Positions 43,650-56,218 of a stretch of DNA of 64,000 nucleotides are shown in pieces. This DNA comes from Pagrus major. Its lineage: Eukaryota; Chordata; Actinopteri; Spariformes; Sparidae. The stretch covers positions 1,897,267 through 1,961,266 of the forward strand of contig NC_133238.1 in the NCBI RefSeq assembly GCF_040436345.1. Reading direction: 5' to 3'. A program made the position numbers and the translations under genes. The notes beneath the pieces are model-generated. The model saw only the letters and a program-made list of their open reading frames with translations, did not search any database and was not told the DNA's origin. Every line of letters starts with the position of its first letter. The first letter of the stretch is position 1.

Positions 43650-44087
43650 GTACAGCGCCTCTCCTCGACAGCAGCCAAGACAGCTGTGGTCCCAGGCACT
43701 CTTCTCATGGTGAGCCTCACTTGGCTCATCGCGCACCAAAATCCCTGGCCACGCCCGTCCCCACATTATCCCAGGCTCTACTCGACCGGTTTGTGGAGAG
43801 AGAAAAGCCTGCTCGTTGGGCGCAGGCCACCAAACGTCACAAACACTCGGGCGCTTCCAGACTCTCTGTTTCAGTTGAGGACCGCGGGGGGGAAATGCAG
43901 GGCACACTCAGCAGGTATTGCGCACCGGCCGCGGCGAGGCAGTTTTGCCTCTTTTTCTGACCATGCAAAGCGCAGCTCTCGCTGCGGTTTGCCAGCCTTC
44001 TTCTTGCTGCCGATTCTGTGCCGCAATGTCAAGTTTGTCAAGGCCTTTGGTCTGCAACACTGATTGATTTTCAACAAGGCCGGAGAG

Positions 44088-44275
44088 GGGTGCACCGTTC
44101 CCGGCGGCGCTGCAATACCGGGTCGATGCGTGGAGTGAACGGAGCAAGCCCCTGTTTCAGCTCCCGAGGCTAAAAATCCATTTAATATGTTGTCCCCATA
44201 TAGAGGACATATCAGATATTAAACTGATAAGAACAGATACTACACTTGATCTTAGCCAAAAGGCCGAGAAGCGAT
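44088..44275 (-). ncRNA. RNU2: U2 snRNA, copy 43
   Basis: No variant noticed. Confidence 0.96.
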
Positions 44276-44449
44276 GAGCCCCAGTCGTCTGCTGCCTGAG
44301 CCCACCTCCTGGCACGCTTCACACTCGTCGCGGTGTGCCATTTGCATTGCGCGGCGGAGTGGCTTGTGCTTAGCGGCTCCTCCCAAGCGCTCCGTGGCTT
44401 AGCCCCGAGTCTGGTTAAGGCCGGCTTTATTGATTTTCACACATGCACG

Positions 44450-44567
44450 AGGCTCAGCCAAACGGCAAAGCCTGCCAAAAATGTCTTCAACTCATTGGTG
44501 TTCCTCTCCACGGAAGTCTTTAGTAAAAGGCGAAAGACTTGTGCGTTATGAAGAGAAACCCGAGTAA
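44450..44567 (-). ncRNA. RNU5: U5 snRNA, copy 43 (U85C)
   Basis: U85C (plus-strand 44483), one base before the Sm site, which is itself intact. Confidence 0.91.
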
Positions 44568-45006
44568 GTACAGCGCCTCTCCTCGACAGCAGCCAAGACA
44601 GCTGTGGTCCCAGGCACTCTTCTCATGGTGAGCCTCACTTGGCTCATCGCGCACCAAAATCCCTGGCCACGCCCGTCCCCACATTATCCCAGGCTCTACT
44701 CGACCGGTTTGTGGAGAGAGAAAAGCCTGCTCGTTGGGCGCAGGCCACCAAACGTCACAAACACTCGGGCGCTTCCAGACTCTCTGTTTCAGTTGAGGAC
44801 CGCGGGGGGGGAAATGCAGGGCACACTCAGCAGGTATTGCGCACCGGCCGCGGCGAGGCAGTTTTGCCTCTTTTTCTGACCATGCAAAGCGCAGCTCTCG
44901 CTGCGGTTTGCCAGCCTTCTTCTTGCTGCCGATTCTGTGCCGCAATGTCAAGTTTGTCAAGGCCTTTGGTCTGCAACACTGATTGATTTTCAACAAGGCC
45001 GGAGAG

Positions 45007-45194
45007 GGGTGCACCGTTCCCGGCGGCGCTGCAATACCGGGTCGATGCGTGGAGTGAACGGAGCAAGCCCCTGTTTCAGCTCCCGAGGCTAAAAATCCAT
45101 TTAATATGTTGTCCCCATATAGAGGACATATCAGATATTAAACTGATAAGAACAGATACTACACTTGATCTTAGCCAAAAGGCCGAGAAGCGAT
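45007..45194 (-). ncRNA. RNU2: U2 snRNA, copy 44
   Basis: No variant noticed. Confidence 0.96.
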
Positions 45195-45368
45195 GAGCCC
45201 CAGTCGTCTGCTGCCTGAGCCCACCTCCTGGCACGCTTCACACTCGTCGCGGTGTGCCATTTGCATTGCGCGGCGGAGTGGCTTGTGCTTAGCGGCTCCT
45301 CCCAAGCGCTCCGTGGCTTAGCCCCGAGTCTGGTTAAGGCCGGCTTTATTGATTTTCACACATGCACG

Positions 45369-45486
45369 AGGCTCAGCCAAACGGCAAAGCCTGCCAAAAA
45401 TATCTTCAACTCATTGGTGTTCCTCTCCACGGAAGTCTTTAGTAAAAGGCGAAAGACTTGTGCGTTATGAAGAGAAACCCGAGTAA
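45369..45486 (-). ncRNA. RNU5: U5 snRNA, copy 44
   Basis: RNA unchanged. One C-to-T in the spacer near 45759. Confidence 0.92.
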
Positions 45487-45925
45487 GTACAGCGCCTCTC
45501 CTCGACAGCAGCCAAGACAGCTGTGGTCCCAGGCACTCTTCTCATGGTGAGCCTCACTTGGCTCATCGCGCACCAAAATCCCTGGCCACGCCCGTCCCCA
45601 CATTATCCCAGGCTCTACTCGACCGGTTTGTGGAGAGAGAAAAGCCTGCTCGTTGGGCGCAGGCCACCAAACGTCACAAACACTCGGGCGCTTCCAGACT
45701 CTCTGTTTCAGTTGAGGACCGCGGGGGGGGAAATGCAGGGCACACTCAGCAGGTATTGTGCACCGGCCGCGGCGAGGCAGTTTTGCCTCTTTTTCTGACC
45801 ATGCAAAGCGCAGCTCTCGCTGCGGTTTGCCAGCCTTCTTCTTGCTGCCGATTCTGTGCCGCAATGTCAAGTTTGTCAAGGCCTTTGGTCTGCAACACTG
45901 ATTGATTTTCAACAAGGCCGGAGAG

Positions 45926-46113
45926 GGGTGCACCGTTCCCGGCGGCGCTGCAATACCGGGTCGATGCGTGGAGTGAACGGAGCAAGCCCCTGTTTCAGCT
46001 CCCGAGGCTAAAAATCCATTTAATATGTTGTCCCCATATAGAGGACATATCAGATATTAAACTGATAAGAACAGATACTACACTTGATCTTAGCCAAAAG
46101 GCCGAGAAGCGAT
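45926..46113 (-). ncRNA. RNU2: U2 snRNA, copy 45
   Basis: No variant noticed. Confidence 0.96.
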
Positions 46114-46287
46114 GAGCCCCAGTCGTCTGCTGCCTGAGCCCACCTCCTGGCACGCTTCACACTCGTCGCGGTGTGCCATTTGCATTGCGCGGCGGAGTGG
46201 CTTGTGCTTAGCGGCTCCTCCCAAGCGCTCCGTGGCTTAGCCCCGAGTCTGGTTAAGGCCGGCTTTATTGATTTTCACACATGCACG

Positions 46288-46405
46288 AGGCTCAGCCAAA
46301 CGGCAAAGCCTGCCAAAAATATCTTCAACTCATTGGTGTTCCTCTCCACGGAAGTCTTTAGTAAAAGGCGAAAGACTTGTGCGTTATGAAGAGAAACCCG
46401 AGTAA
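46288..46405 (-). ncRNA. RNU5: U5 snRNA, copy 45
   Basis: RNA unchanged. The region 11-16 bp upstream of the start is altered and 2 bp shorter, which moves the PSE 2 bp closer to the start. Confidence 0.91.
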
Positions 46406-46842
46406 GTACAGCGCCATCTCGACAGCAGCCAAGACAGCTGTGGTCCCAGGCACTCTTCTCATGGTGAGCCTCACTTGGCTCATCGCGCACCAAAATCCCT
46501 GGCCACGCCCGTCCCCACATTATCCCAGGCTCTACTCGACCGGTTTGTGGAGAGAGAAAAGCCTGCTCGTTGGGCGCAGGCCACCAAACGTCACAAACAC
46601 TCGGGCGCTTCCAGACTCTCTGTTTCAGTTGAGGACCGCGGGGGGGGAAATGCAGGGCACACTCAGCAGGTATTGCGCACCGGCCGCGGCGAGGCAGTTT
46701 TGCCTCTTTTTCTGACCATGCAAAGCGCAGCTCTCGCTGCGGTTTGCCAGCCTTCTTCTTGCTGCCGATTCTGTGCCGCAATGTCAAGTTTGTCAAGGCC
46801 TTTGGTCTGCAACACTGATTGATTTTCAACAAGGCCGGAGAG

Positions 46843-47030
46843 GGGTGCACCGTTCCCGGCGGCGCTGCAATACCGGGTCGATGCGTGGAGTGAACGGAGC
46901 AAGCCCCTGTTTCAGCTCCCGAGGCTAAAAATCCATTTAATATGTTGTCCCCATATAGAGGACATATCAGATATTAAACTGATAAGAACAGATACTACAC
47001 TTGATCTTAGCCAAAAGGCCGAGAAGCGAT
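46843..47030 (-). ncRNA. RNU2: U2 snRNA, copy 46
   Basis: No variant noticed. Confidence 0.96.
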
Positions 47031-47204
47031 GAGCCCCAGTCGTCTGCTGCCTGAGCCCACCTCCTGGCACGCTTCACACTCGTCGCGGTGTGCCATTTGC
47101 ATTGCGCGGCGGAGTGGCTTGTGCTTAGCGGCTCCTCCCAAGCGCTCCGTGGCTTAGCCCCGAGTCTGGTTAAGGCCGGCTTTATTGATTTTCACACATG
47201 CACG

Positions 47205-47322
47205 AGGCTCAGCCAAACGGCAAAGCCTGCCAAAAATATCTTCAACTCATTGGTGTTCCTCTCCACGGAAGTCTTTAGTAAAAGGCGAAAGACTTGTGCG
47301 TTATGAAGAGAAACCCGAGTAA
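47205..47322 (-). ncRNA. RNU5: U5 snRNA, copy 46
   Basis: No variant noticed. Confidence 0.92.
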
Positions 47323-47761
47323 GTACAGCGCCTCTCCTCGACAGCAGCCAAGACAGCTGTGGTCCCAGGCACTCTTCTCATGGTGAGCCTCACTTGGCTC
47401 ATCGCGCACCAAAATCCCTGGCCACGCCCGTCCCCACATTATCCCAGGCTCTACTCGACCGGTTTGTGGAGAGAGAAAAGCCTGCTCGTTGGGCGCAGGC
47501 CACCAAACGTCACAAACACTCGGGCGCTTCCAGACTCTCTGTTTCAGTTGAGGACCGCGGGGGGGGAAATGCAGGGCACACTCAGCAGGTATTGCGCACC
47601 GGCCGCGGCGAGGCAGTTTTGCCTCTTTTTCTGACCATGCAAAGCGCAGCTCTCGCTGCGGTTTGCCAGCCTTCTTCTTGCTGCCGATTCTGTGCCGCAA
47701 TGTCAAGTTTGTCAAGGCCTTTGGTCTGCAACACTGATTGATTTTCAACAAGGCCGGAGAG

Positions 47762-47949
47762 GGGTGCACCGTTCCCGGCGGCGCTGCAATACCGGGTCGA
47801 TGCGTGGAGTGAACGGAGCAAGCCCCTGTTTCAGCTCCCGAGGCTAAAAATCCATTTAATATGTTGTCCCCATATAGAGGACATATCAGATATTAAACTG
47901 ATAAGAACAGATACTACACTTGATCTTAGCCAAAAGGCCGAGAAGCGAT
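47762..47949 (-). ncRNA. RNU2: U2 snRNA, copy 47
   Basis: No variant noticed. Confidence 0.96.
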
Positions 47950-48123
47950 GAGCCCCAGTCGTCTGCTGCCTGAGCCCACCTCCTGGCACGCTTCACACTC
48001 GTCGCGGTGTGCCATTTGCATTGCGCGGCGGAGTGGCTTGTGCTTAGCGGCTCCTCCCAAGCGCTCCGTGGCTTAGCCCCGAGTCTGGTTAAGGCCGGCT
48101 TTATTGATTTTCACACATGCACG

Positions 48124-48241
48124 AGGCTCAGCCAAACGGCAAAGCCTGCCAAAAATATCTTCAACTCATTGGTGTTCCTCTCCACGGAAGTCTTTAGTAA
48201 AAGGCGAAAGACTTGTGCGTTATGAAGAGAAACCCGAGTAA
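48124..48241 (-). ncRNA. RNU5: U5 snRNA, copy 47
   Basis: No variant noticed. Confidence 0.92.
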
Positions 48242-48680
48242 GTACAGCGCCTCTCCTCGACAGCAGCCAAGACAGCTGTGGTCCCAGGCACTCTTCTCAT
48301 GGTGAGCCTCACTTGGCTCATCGCGCACCAAAATCCCTGGCCACGCCCGTCCCCACATTATCCCAGGCTCTACTCGACCGGTTTGTGGAGAGAGAAAAGC
48401 CTGCTCGTTGGGCGCAGGCCACCAAACGTCACAAACACTCGGGCGCTTCCAGACTCTCTGTTTCAGTTGAGGACCGCGGGGGGGGAAATGCAGGGCACAC
48501 TCAGCAGGTATTGCGCACCGGCCGCGGCGAGGCAGTTTTGCCTCTTTTTCTGACCATGCAAAGCGCAGCTCTCGCTGCGGTTTGCCAGCCTTCTTCTTGC
48601 TGCCGATTCTGTGCCGCAATGTCAAGTTTGTCAAGGCCTTTGGTCTGCAACACTGATTGATTTTCAACAAGGCCGGAGAG

Positions 48681-48868
48681 GGGTGCACCGTTCCCGGCGG
48701 CGCTGCAATACCGGGTCGATGCGTGGAGTGAACGGAGCAAGCCCCTGTTTCAGCTCCCGAGGCTAAAAATCCATTTAATATGTTGTCCCCATATAGAGGA
48801 CATATCAGATATTAAACTGATAAGAACAGATACTACACTTGATCTTAGCCAAAAGGCCGAGAAGCGAT
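48681..48868 (-). ncRNA. RNU2: U2 snRNA, copy 48
   Basis: No variant noticed. Confidence 0.96.
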
Positions 48869-49042
48869 GAGCCCCAGTCGTCTGCTGCCTGAGCCCACCT
48901 CCTGGCACGCTTCACACTCGTCGCGGTGTGCCATTTGCATTGCGCGGCGGAGTGGCTTGTGCTTAGCGGCTCCTCCCAAGCGCTCCGTGGCTTAGCCCCG
49001 AGTCTGGTTAAGGCCGGCTTTATTGATTTTCACACATGCACG

Positions 49043-49160
49043 AGGCTCAGCCAAACGGCAAAGCCTGCCAAAAATATCTTCAACTCATTGGTGTTCCTCT
49101 CCACGGAAGTCTTTAGTAAAAGGCGAAAGACTTGTGCGTTATGAAGAGAAACCCGAGTAA
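49043..49160 (-). ncRNA. RNU5: U5 snRNA, copy 48
   Basis: No variant noticed. Confidence 0.92.
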
Positions 49161-49599
49161 GTACAGCGCCTCTCCTCGACAGCAGCCAAGACAGCTGTGG
49201 TCCCAGGCACTCTTCTCATGGTGAGCCTCACTTGGCTCATCGCGCACCAAAATCCCTGGCCACGCCCGTCCCCACATTATCCCAGGCTCTACTCGACCGG
49301 TTTGTGGAGAGAGAAAAGCCTGCTCGTTGGGCGCAGGCCACCAAACGTCACAAACACTCGGGCGCTTCCAGACTCTCTGTTTCAGTTGAGGACCGCGGGG
49401 GGGGAAATGCAGGGCACACTCAGCAGGTATTGCGCACCGGCCGCGGCGAGGCAGTTTTGCCTCTTTTTCTGACCATGCAAAGCGCAGCTCTCGCTGCGGT
49501 TTGCCAGCCTTCTTCTTGCTGCCGATTCTGTGCCGCAATGTCAAGTTTGTCAAGGCCTTTGGTCTGCAACACTGATTGATTTTCAACAAGGCCGGAGAG

Positions 49600-49787
49600 G
49601 GGTGCACCGTTCCCGGCGGCGCTGCAATACCGGGTCGATGCGTGGAGTGAACGGAGCAAGCCCCTGTTTCAGCTCCCGAGGCTAAAAATCCATTTAATAT
49701 GTTGTCCCCATATAGAGGACATATCAGATATTAAACTGATAAGAACAGATACTACACTTGATCTTAGCCAAAAGGCCGAGAAGCGAT
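49600..49787 (-). ncRNA. RNU2: U2 snRNA, copy 49
   Basis: No variant noticed. Confidence 0.96.
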
Positions 49788-49961
49788 GAGCCCCAGTCGT
49801 CTGCTGCCTGAGCCCACCTCCTGGCACGCTTCACACTCGTCGCGGTGTGCCATTTGCATTGCGCGGCGGAGTGGCTTGTGCTTAGCGGCTCCTCCCAAGC
49901 GCTCCGTGGCTTAGCCCCGAGTCTGGTTAAGGCCGGCTTTATTGATTTTCACACATGCACG

Positions 49962-50079
49962 AGGCTCAGCCAAACGGCAAAGCCTGCCAAAAATATCTTC
50001 AACTCATTGGTGTTCCTCTCCACGGAAGTCTTTAGTAAAAGGCGAAAGACTTGTGCGTTATGAAGAGAAACCCGAGTAA
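49962..50079 (-). ncRNA. RNU5: U5 snRNA, copy 49
   Basis: RNA unchanged. Unit has G7. Confidence 0.92.
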
Positions 50080-50517
50080 GTACAGCGCCTCTCCTCGACA
50101 GCAGCCAAGACAGCTGTGGTCCCAGGCACTCTTCTCATGGTGAGCCTCACTTGGCTCATCGCGCACCAAAATCCCTGGCCACGCCCGTCCCCACATTATC
50201 CCAGGCTCTACTCGACCGGTTTGTGGAGAGAGAAAAGCCTGCTCGTTGGGCGCAGGCCACCAAACGTCACAAACACTCGGGCGCTTCCAGACTCTCTGTT
50301 TCAGTTGAGGACCGCGGGGGGGAAATGCAGGGCACACTCAGCAGGTATTGCGCACCGGCCGCGGCGAGGCAGTTTTGCCTCTTTTTCTGACCATGCAAAG
50401 CGCAGCTCTCGCTGCGGTTTGCCAGCCTTCTTCTTGCTGCCGATTCTGTGCCGCAATGTCAAGTTTGTCAAGGCCTTTGGTCTGCAACACTGATTGATTT
50501 TCAACAAGGCCGGAGAG

Positions 50518-50705
50518 GGGTGCACCGTTCCCGGCGGCGCTGCAATACCGGGTCGATGCGTGGAGTGAACGGAGCAAGCCCCTGTTTCAGCTCCCGAGGC
50601 TAAAAATCCATTTAATATGTTGTCCCCATATAGAGGACATATCAGATATTAAACTGATAAGAACAGATACTACACTTGATCTTAGCCAAAAGGCCGAGAA
50701 GCGAT
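50518..50705 (-). ncRNA. RNU2: U2 snRNA, copy 50
   Basis: No variant noticed. Confidence 0.96.
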
Positions 50706-50879
50706 GAGCCCCAGTCGTCTGCTGCCTGAGCCCACCTCCTGGCACGCTTCACACTCGTCGCGGTGTGCCATTTGCATTGCGCGGCGGAGTGGCTTGTGCT
50801 TAGCGGCTCCTCCCAAGCGCTCCGTGGCTTAGCCCCGAGTCTGGTTAAGGCCGGCTTTATTGATTTTCACACATGCACG

Positions 50880-50997
50880 AGGCTCAGCCAAACGGCAAAG
50901 CCTGCCAAAAATATCTTCAACTCATTGGTGTTCCTCTCCACGGAAGTCTTTAGTAAAAGGCGAAAGACTTGTGCGTTATGAAGAGAAACCCGAGTAA
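50880..50997 (-). ncRNA. RNU5: U5 snRNA, copy 50
   Basis: No variant noticed. Confidence 0.92.
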
Positions 50998-51436
50998 GTA
51001 CAGCGCCTCTCCTCGACAGCAGCCAAGACAGCTGTGGTCCCAGGCACTCTTCTCATGGTGAGCCTCACTTGGCTCATCGCGCACCAAAATCCCTGGCCAC
51101 GCCCGTCCCCACATTATCCCAGGCTCTACTCGACCGGTTTGTGGAGAGAGAAAAGCCTGCTCGTTGGGCGCAGGCCACCAAACGTCACAAACACTCGGGC
51201 GCTTCCAGACTCTCTGTTTCAGTTGAGGACCGCGGGGGGGGAAATGCAGGGCACACTCAGCAGGTATTGCGCACCGGCCGCGGCGAGGCAGTTTTGCCTC
51301 TTTTTCTGACCATGCAAAGCGCAGCTCTCGCTGCGGTTTGCCAGCCTTCTTCTTGCTGCCGATTCTGTGCCGCAATGTCAAGTTTGTCAAGGCCTTTGGT
51401 CTGCAACACTGATTGATTTTCAACAAGGCCGGAGAG

Positions 51437-51624
51437 GGGTGCACCGTTCCCGGCGGCGCTGCAATACCGGGTCGATGCGTGGAGTGAACGGAGCAAGCCC
51501 CTGTTTCAGCTCCCGAGGCTAAAAATCCATTTAATATGTTGTCCCCATATAGAGGACATATCAGATATTAAACTGATAAGAACAGATACTACACTTGATC
51601 TTAGCCAAAAGGCCGAGAAGCGAT
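51437..51624 (-). ncRNA. RNU2: U2 snRNA, copy 51
   Basis: No variant noticed. Confidence 0.96.
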
Positions 51625-51798
51625 GAGCCCCAGTCGTCTGCTGCCTGAGCCCACCTCCTGGCACGCTTCACACTCGTCGCGGTGTGCCATTTGCATTGCG
51701 CGGCGGAGTGGCTTGTGCTTAGCGGCTCCTCCCAAGCGCTCCGTGGCTTAGCCCCGAGTCTGGTTAAGGCCGGCTTTATTGATTTTCACACATGCACG

Positions 51799-51916
51799 AG
51801 GCTCAGCCAAACGGCAAAGCCTGCCAAAAATATCTTCAACTCATTGGTGTTCCTCTCCACGGAAGTCTTTAGTAAAAGGCGAAAGACTTGTGCGTTATGA
51901 AGAGAAACCCGAGTAA
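51799..51916 (-). ncRNA. RNU5: U5 snRNA, copy 51
   Basis: RNA unchanged. Unit has G7. Confidence 0.92.
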
Positions 51917-52354
51917 GTACAGCGCCTCTCCTCGACAGCAGCCAAGACAGCTGTGGTCCCAGGCACTCTTCTCATGGTGAGCCTCACTTGGCTCATCGCG
52001 CACCAAAATCCCTGGCCACGCCCGTCCCCACATTATCCCAGGCTCTACTCGACCGGTTTGTGGAGAGAGAAAAGCCTGCTCGTTGGGCGCAGGCCACCAA
52101 ACGTCACAAACACTCGGGCGCTTCCAGACTCTCTGTTTCAGTTGAGGACCGCGGGGGGGAAATGCAGGGCACACTCAGCAGGTATTGCGCACCGGCCGCG
52201 GCGAGGCAGTTTTGCCTCTTTTTCTGACCATGCAAAGCGCAGCTCTCGCTGCGGTTTGCCAGCCTTCTTCTTGCTGCCGATTCTGTGCCGCAATGTCAAG
52301 TTTGTCAAGGCCTTTGGTCTGCAACACTGATTGATTTTCAACAAGGCCGGAGAG

Positions 52355-52542
52355 GGGTGCACCGTTCCCGGCGGCGCTGCAATACCGGGTCGATGCGTGG
52401 AGTGAACGGAGCAAGCCCCTGTTTCAGCTCCCGAGGCTAAAAATCCATTTAATATGTTGTCCCCATATAGAGAACATATCAGATATTAAACTGATAAGAA
52501 CAGATACTACACTTGATCTTAGCCAAAAGGCCGAGAAGCGAT
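52355..52542 (-). ncRNA. RNU2: U2 snRNA, copy 52 (C70U)
   Basis: C70U (52473), the variant of copies 33, 36 and 39, here on the other side of the retrotransposon. Confidence 0.95.
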
Positions 52543-52716
52543 GAGCCCCAGTCGTCTGCTGCCTGAGCCCACCTCCTGGCACGCTTCACACTCGTCGCGG
52601 TGTGCCATTTGCATTGCGCGGCGGAGTGGCTTGTGCTTAGCGGCTCCTCCCAAGCGCTCCGTGGCTTAGCCCCGAGTCTGGTTAAGGCCGGCTTTATTGA
52701 TTTTCACACATGCACG

Positions 52717-52834
52717 AGGCTCAGCCAAACGGCAAAGCCTGCCAAAAATATCTTCAACTCATTGGTGTTCCTCTCCACGGAAGTCTTTAGTAAAAGGCGA
52801 AAGACTTGTGCGTTATGAAGAGAAACCCGAGTAA
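52717..52834 (-). ncRNA. RNU5: U5 snRNA, copy 52
   Basis: No variant noticed. Confidence 0.92.
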
Positions 52835-53273
52835 GTACAGCGCCTCTCCTCGACAGCAGCCAAGACAGCTGTGGTCCCAGGCACTCTTCTCATGGTGAGC
52901 CTCACTTGGCTCATCGCGCACCAAAATCCCTGGCCACGCCCGTCCCCACATTATCCCAGGCTCTACTCGACCGGTTTGTGGAGAGAGAAAAGCCTGCTCG
53001 TTGGGCGCAGGCCACCAAACGTCACAAACACTCGGGCGCTTCCAGACTCTCTGTTTCAGTTGAGGACCGCGGGGGGGGAAATGCAGGGCACACTCAGCAG
53101 GTATTGCGCACCGGCCGCGGCGAGGCAGTTTTGCCTCTTTTTCTGACCATGCAAAGCGCAGCTCTCGCTGCGGTTTGCCAGCCTTCTTCTTGCTGCCGAT
53201 TCTGTGCCGCAATGTCAAGTTTGTCAAGGCCTTTGGTCTGCAACACTGATTGATTTTCAACAAGGCCGGAGAG

Positions 53274-53461
53274 GGGTGCACCGTTCCCGGCGGCGCTGCA
53301 ATACCGGGTCGATGCGTGGAGTGAACGGAGCAAGCCCCTGTTTCAGCTCCCGAGGCTAAAAATCCATTTAATATGTTGTCCCCATATAGAGGACATATCA
53401 GATATTAAACTGATAAGAACAGATACTACACTTGATCTTAGCCAAAAGGCCGAGAAGCGAT
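53274..53461 (-). ncRNA. RNU2: U2 snRNA, copy 53
   Basis: RNA unchanged. Upstream flank lacks one C near 53569. Confidence 0.96.
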
Positions 53462-53634
53462 GAGCCCCAGTCGTCTGCTGCCTGAGCCCACCTCCTGGCA
53501 CGCTTCACACTCGTCGCGGTGTGCCATTTGCATTGCGCGGCGGAGTGGCTTGTGCTTAGCGGCTCCTCCAAGCGCTCCGTGGCTTAGCCCCGAGTCTGGT
53601 TAAGGCCGGCTTTATTGATTTTCACACATGCACG

Positions 53635-53751
53635 AGGCTCAGCCAAACGGCAAAGCCTGCCAAAAATATCTTCAACTCATTGGTGTTCCTCTCCACGAAG
53701 TCTTTAGTAAAAGGCGAAAGACTTGTGCGTTATGAAGAGAAACCCGAGTAA
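53635..53751 (-). ncRNA. RNU5: U5 snRNA, copy 53 (1-nt deletion)
   Basis: 117 nt. One C is missing from the CCGTGG segment of stem I (plus-strand near 53697), which disturbs pairing below loop I. It may be a weakened copy, or a base-calling error, as this unit has two further indels. Confidence 0.88.
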
Positions 53752-54192
53752 GTACAGCGCCTCTCCTCGACAGCAGCCAAGACAGCTGTGGTCCCAGGCA
53801 CTCTTCTCATGGTGAGCCTCACTTGGCTCATCGCGCACCAAAATCCCTGGCCACGCCCGTCCCCACATATTATCCCAGGCTCTACTCGACCGGTTTGTGG
53901 AGAGAGAAAAGCCTGCTCGTTGGGCGCAGGCCACCAAACGTCACAAACACTCGGGCGCTTCCAGACTCTCTGTTTCAGTTGAGGACCGCGGGGGGGGAAA
54001 TGCAGGGCACACTCAGCAGGTATTGCGCACCGGCCGCGGCGAGGCAGTTTTGCCTCTTTTTCTGACCATGCAAAGCGCAGCTCTCGCTGCGGTTTGCCAG
54101 CCTTCTTCTTGCTGCCGATTCTGTGCCGCAATGTCAAGTTTGTCAAGGCCTTTGGTCTGCAACACTGATTGATTTTCAACAAGGCCGGAGAG

Positions 54193-54380
54193 GGGTGCAC
54201 CGTTCCCGGCGGCGCTGCAATACCGGGTCGATGCGTGGAGTGAACGGAGCAAGCCCCTGTTTCAGCTCCCGAGGCTAAAAATCCATTTAATATGTTGTCC
54301 CCATATAGAGGACATATCAGATATTAAACTGATAAGAACAGATACTACACTTGATCTTAGCCAAAAGGCCGAGAAGCGAT
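54193..54380 (-). ncRNA. RNU2: U2 snRNA, copy 54
   Basis: No variant noticed. Confidence 0.96.
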
Positions 54381-54554
54381 GAGCCCCAGTCGTCTGCTGC
54401 CTGAGCCCACCTCCTGGCACGCTTCACACTCGTCGCGGTGTGCCATTTGCATTGCGCGGCGGAGTGGCTTGTGCTTAGCGGCTCCTCCCAAGCGCTCCGT
54501 GGCTTAGCCCCGAGTCTGGTTAAGGCCGGCTTTATTGATTTTCACACATGCACG

Positions 54555-54672
54555 AGGCTCAGCCAAACGGCAAAGCCTGCCAAAAATATCTTCAACTCAT
54601 TGGTGTTCCTCTCCACGGAAGTCTTTAGTAAAAGGCGAAAGACTTGTGCGTTATGAAGAGAAACCCGAGTAA
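54555..54672 (-). ncRNA. RNU5: U5 snRNA, copy 54
   Basis: No variant noticed. Confidence 0.92.
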
Positions 54673-55111
54673 GTACAGCGCCTCTCCTCGACAGCAGCCA
54701 AGACAGCTGTGGTCCCAGGCACTCTTCTCATGGTGAGCCTCACTTGGCTCATCGCGCACCAAAATCCCTGGCCACGCCCGTCCCCACATTATCCCAGGCT
54801 CTACTCGACCGGTTTGTGGAGAGAGAAAAGCCTGCTCGTTGGGCGCAGGCCACCAAACGTCACAAACACTCGGGCGCTTCCAGACTCTCTGTTTCAGTTG
54901 AGGACCGCGGGGGGGGAAATGCAGGGCACACTCAGCAGGTATTGCGCACCGGCCGCGGCGAGGCAGTTTTGCCTCTTTTTCTGACCATGCAAAGCGCAGC
55001 TCTCGCTGCGGTTTGCCAGCCTTCTTCTTGCTGCCGATTCTGTGCCGCAATGTCAAGTTTGTCAAGGCCTTTGGTCTGCAACACTGATTGATTTTCAACA
55101 AGGCCGGAGAG

Positions 55112-55299
55112 GGGTGCACCGTTCCCGGCGGCGCTGCAATACCGGGTCGATGCGTGGAGTGAACGGAGCAAGCCCCTGTTTCAGCTCCCGAGGCTAAAAA
55201 TCCATTTAATATGTTGTCCCCATATAGAGGACATATCAGATATTAAACTGATAAGAACAGATACTACACTTGATCTTAGCCAAAAGGCCGAGAAGCGAT
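55112..55299 (-). ncRNA. RNU2: U2 snRNA, copy 55
   Basis: No variant noticed. Confidence 0.96.
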
Positions 55300-55473
55300 G
55301 AGCCCCAGTCGTCTGCTGCCTGAGCCCACCTCCTGGCACGCTTCACACTCGTCGCGGTGTGCCATTTGCATTGCGCGGCGGAGTGGCTTGTGCTTAGCGG
55401 CTCCTCCCAAGCGCTCCGTGGCTTAGCCCCGAGTCTGGTTAAGGCCGGCTTTATTGATTTTCACACATGCACG

Positions 55474-55591
55474 AGGCTCAGCCAAACGGCAAAGCCTGCC
55501 AAAAATATCTTCAACTCATTGGTGTTCCTCTCCACGGAAGTCTTTAGTAAAAGGCGAAAGACTTGTGCGTTATGAAGAGAAACCCGAGTAA
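55474..55591 (-). ncRNA. RNU5: U5 snRNA, copy 55
   Basis: No variant noticed. Confidence 0.92.
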
Positions 55592-56030
55592 GTACAGCGC
55601 CTCTCCTCGACAGCAGCCAAGACAGCTGTGGTCCCAGGCACTCTTCTCATGGTGAGCCTCACTTGGCTCATCGCGCACCAAAATCCCTGGCCACGCCCGT
55701 CCCCACATTATCCCAGGCTCTACTCGACCGGTTTGTGGAGAGAGAAAAGCCTGCTCGTTGGGCGCAGGCCACCAAACGTCACAAACACTCGGGCGCTTCC
55801 AGACTCTCTGTTTCAGTTGAGGACCGCGGGGGGGGAAATGCAGGGCACACTCAGCAGGTATTGCGCACCGGCCGCGGCGAGGCAGTTTTGCCTCTTTTTC
55901 TGACCATGCAAAGCGCAGCTCTCGCTGCGGTTTGCCAGCCTTCTTCTTGCTGCCGATTCTGTGCCGCAATGTCAAGTTTGTCAAGGCCTTTGGTCTGCAA
56001 CACTGATTGATTTTCAACAAGGCCGGAGAG

Positions 56031-56218
56031 GGGTGCACCGTTCCCGGCGGCGCTGCAATACCGGGTCGATGCGTGGAGTGAACGGAGCAAGCCCCTGTTT
56101 CAGCTCCCGAGGCTAAAAATCCATTTAATATGTTGTCCCCATATAGAGGACATATCAGATATTAAACTGATAAGAACAGATACTACACTTGATCTTAGCC
56201 AAAAGGCCGAGAAGCGAT
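56031..56218 (-). ncRNA. RNU2: U2 snRNA, copy 56
   Basis: No variant noticed. Confidence 0.96.
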
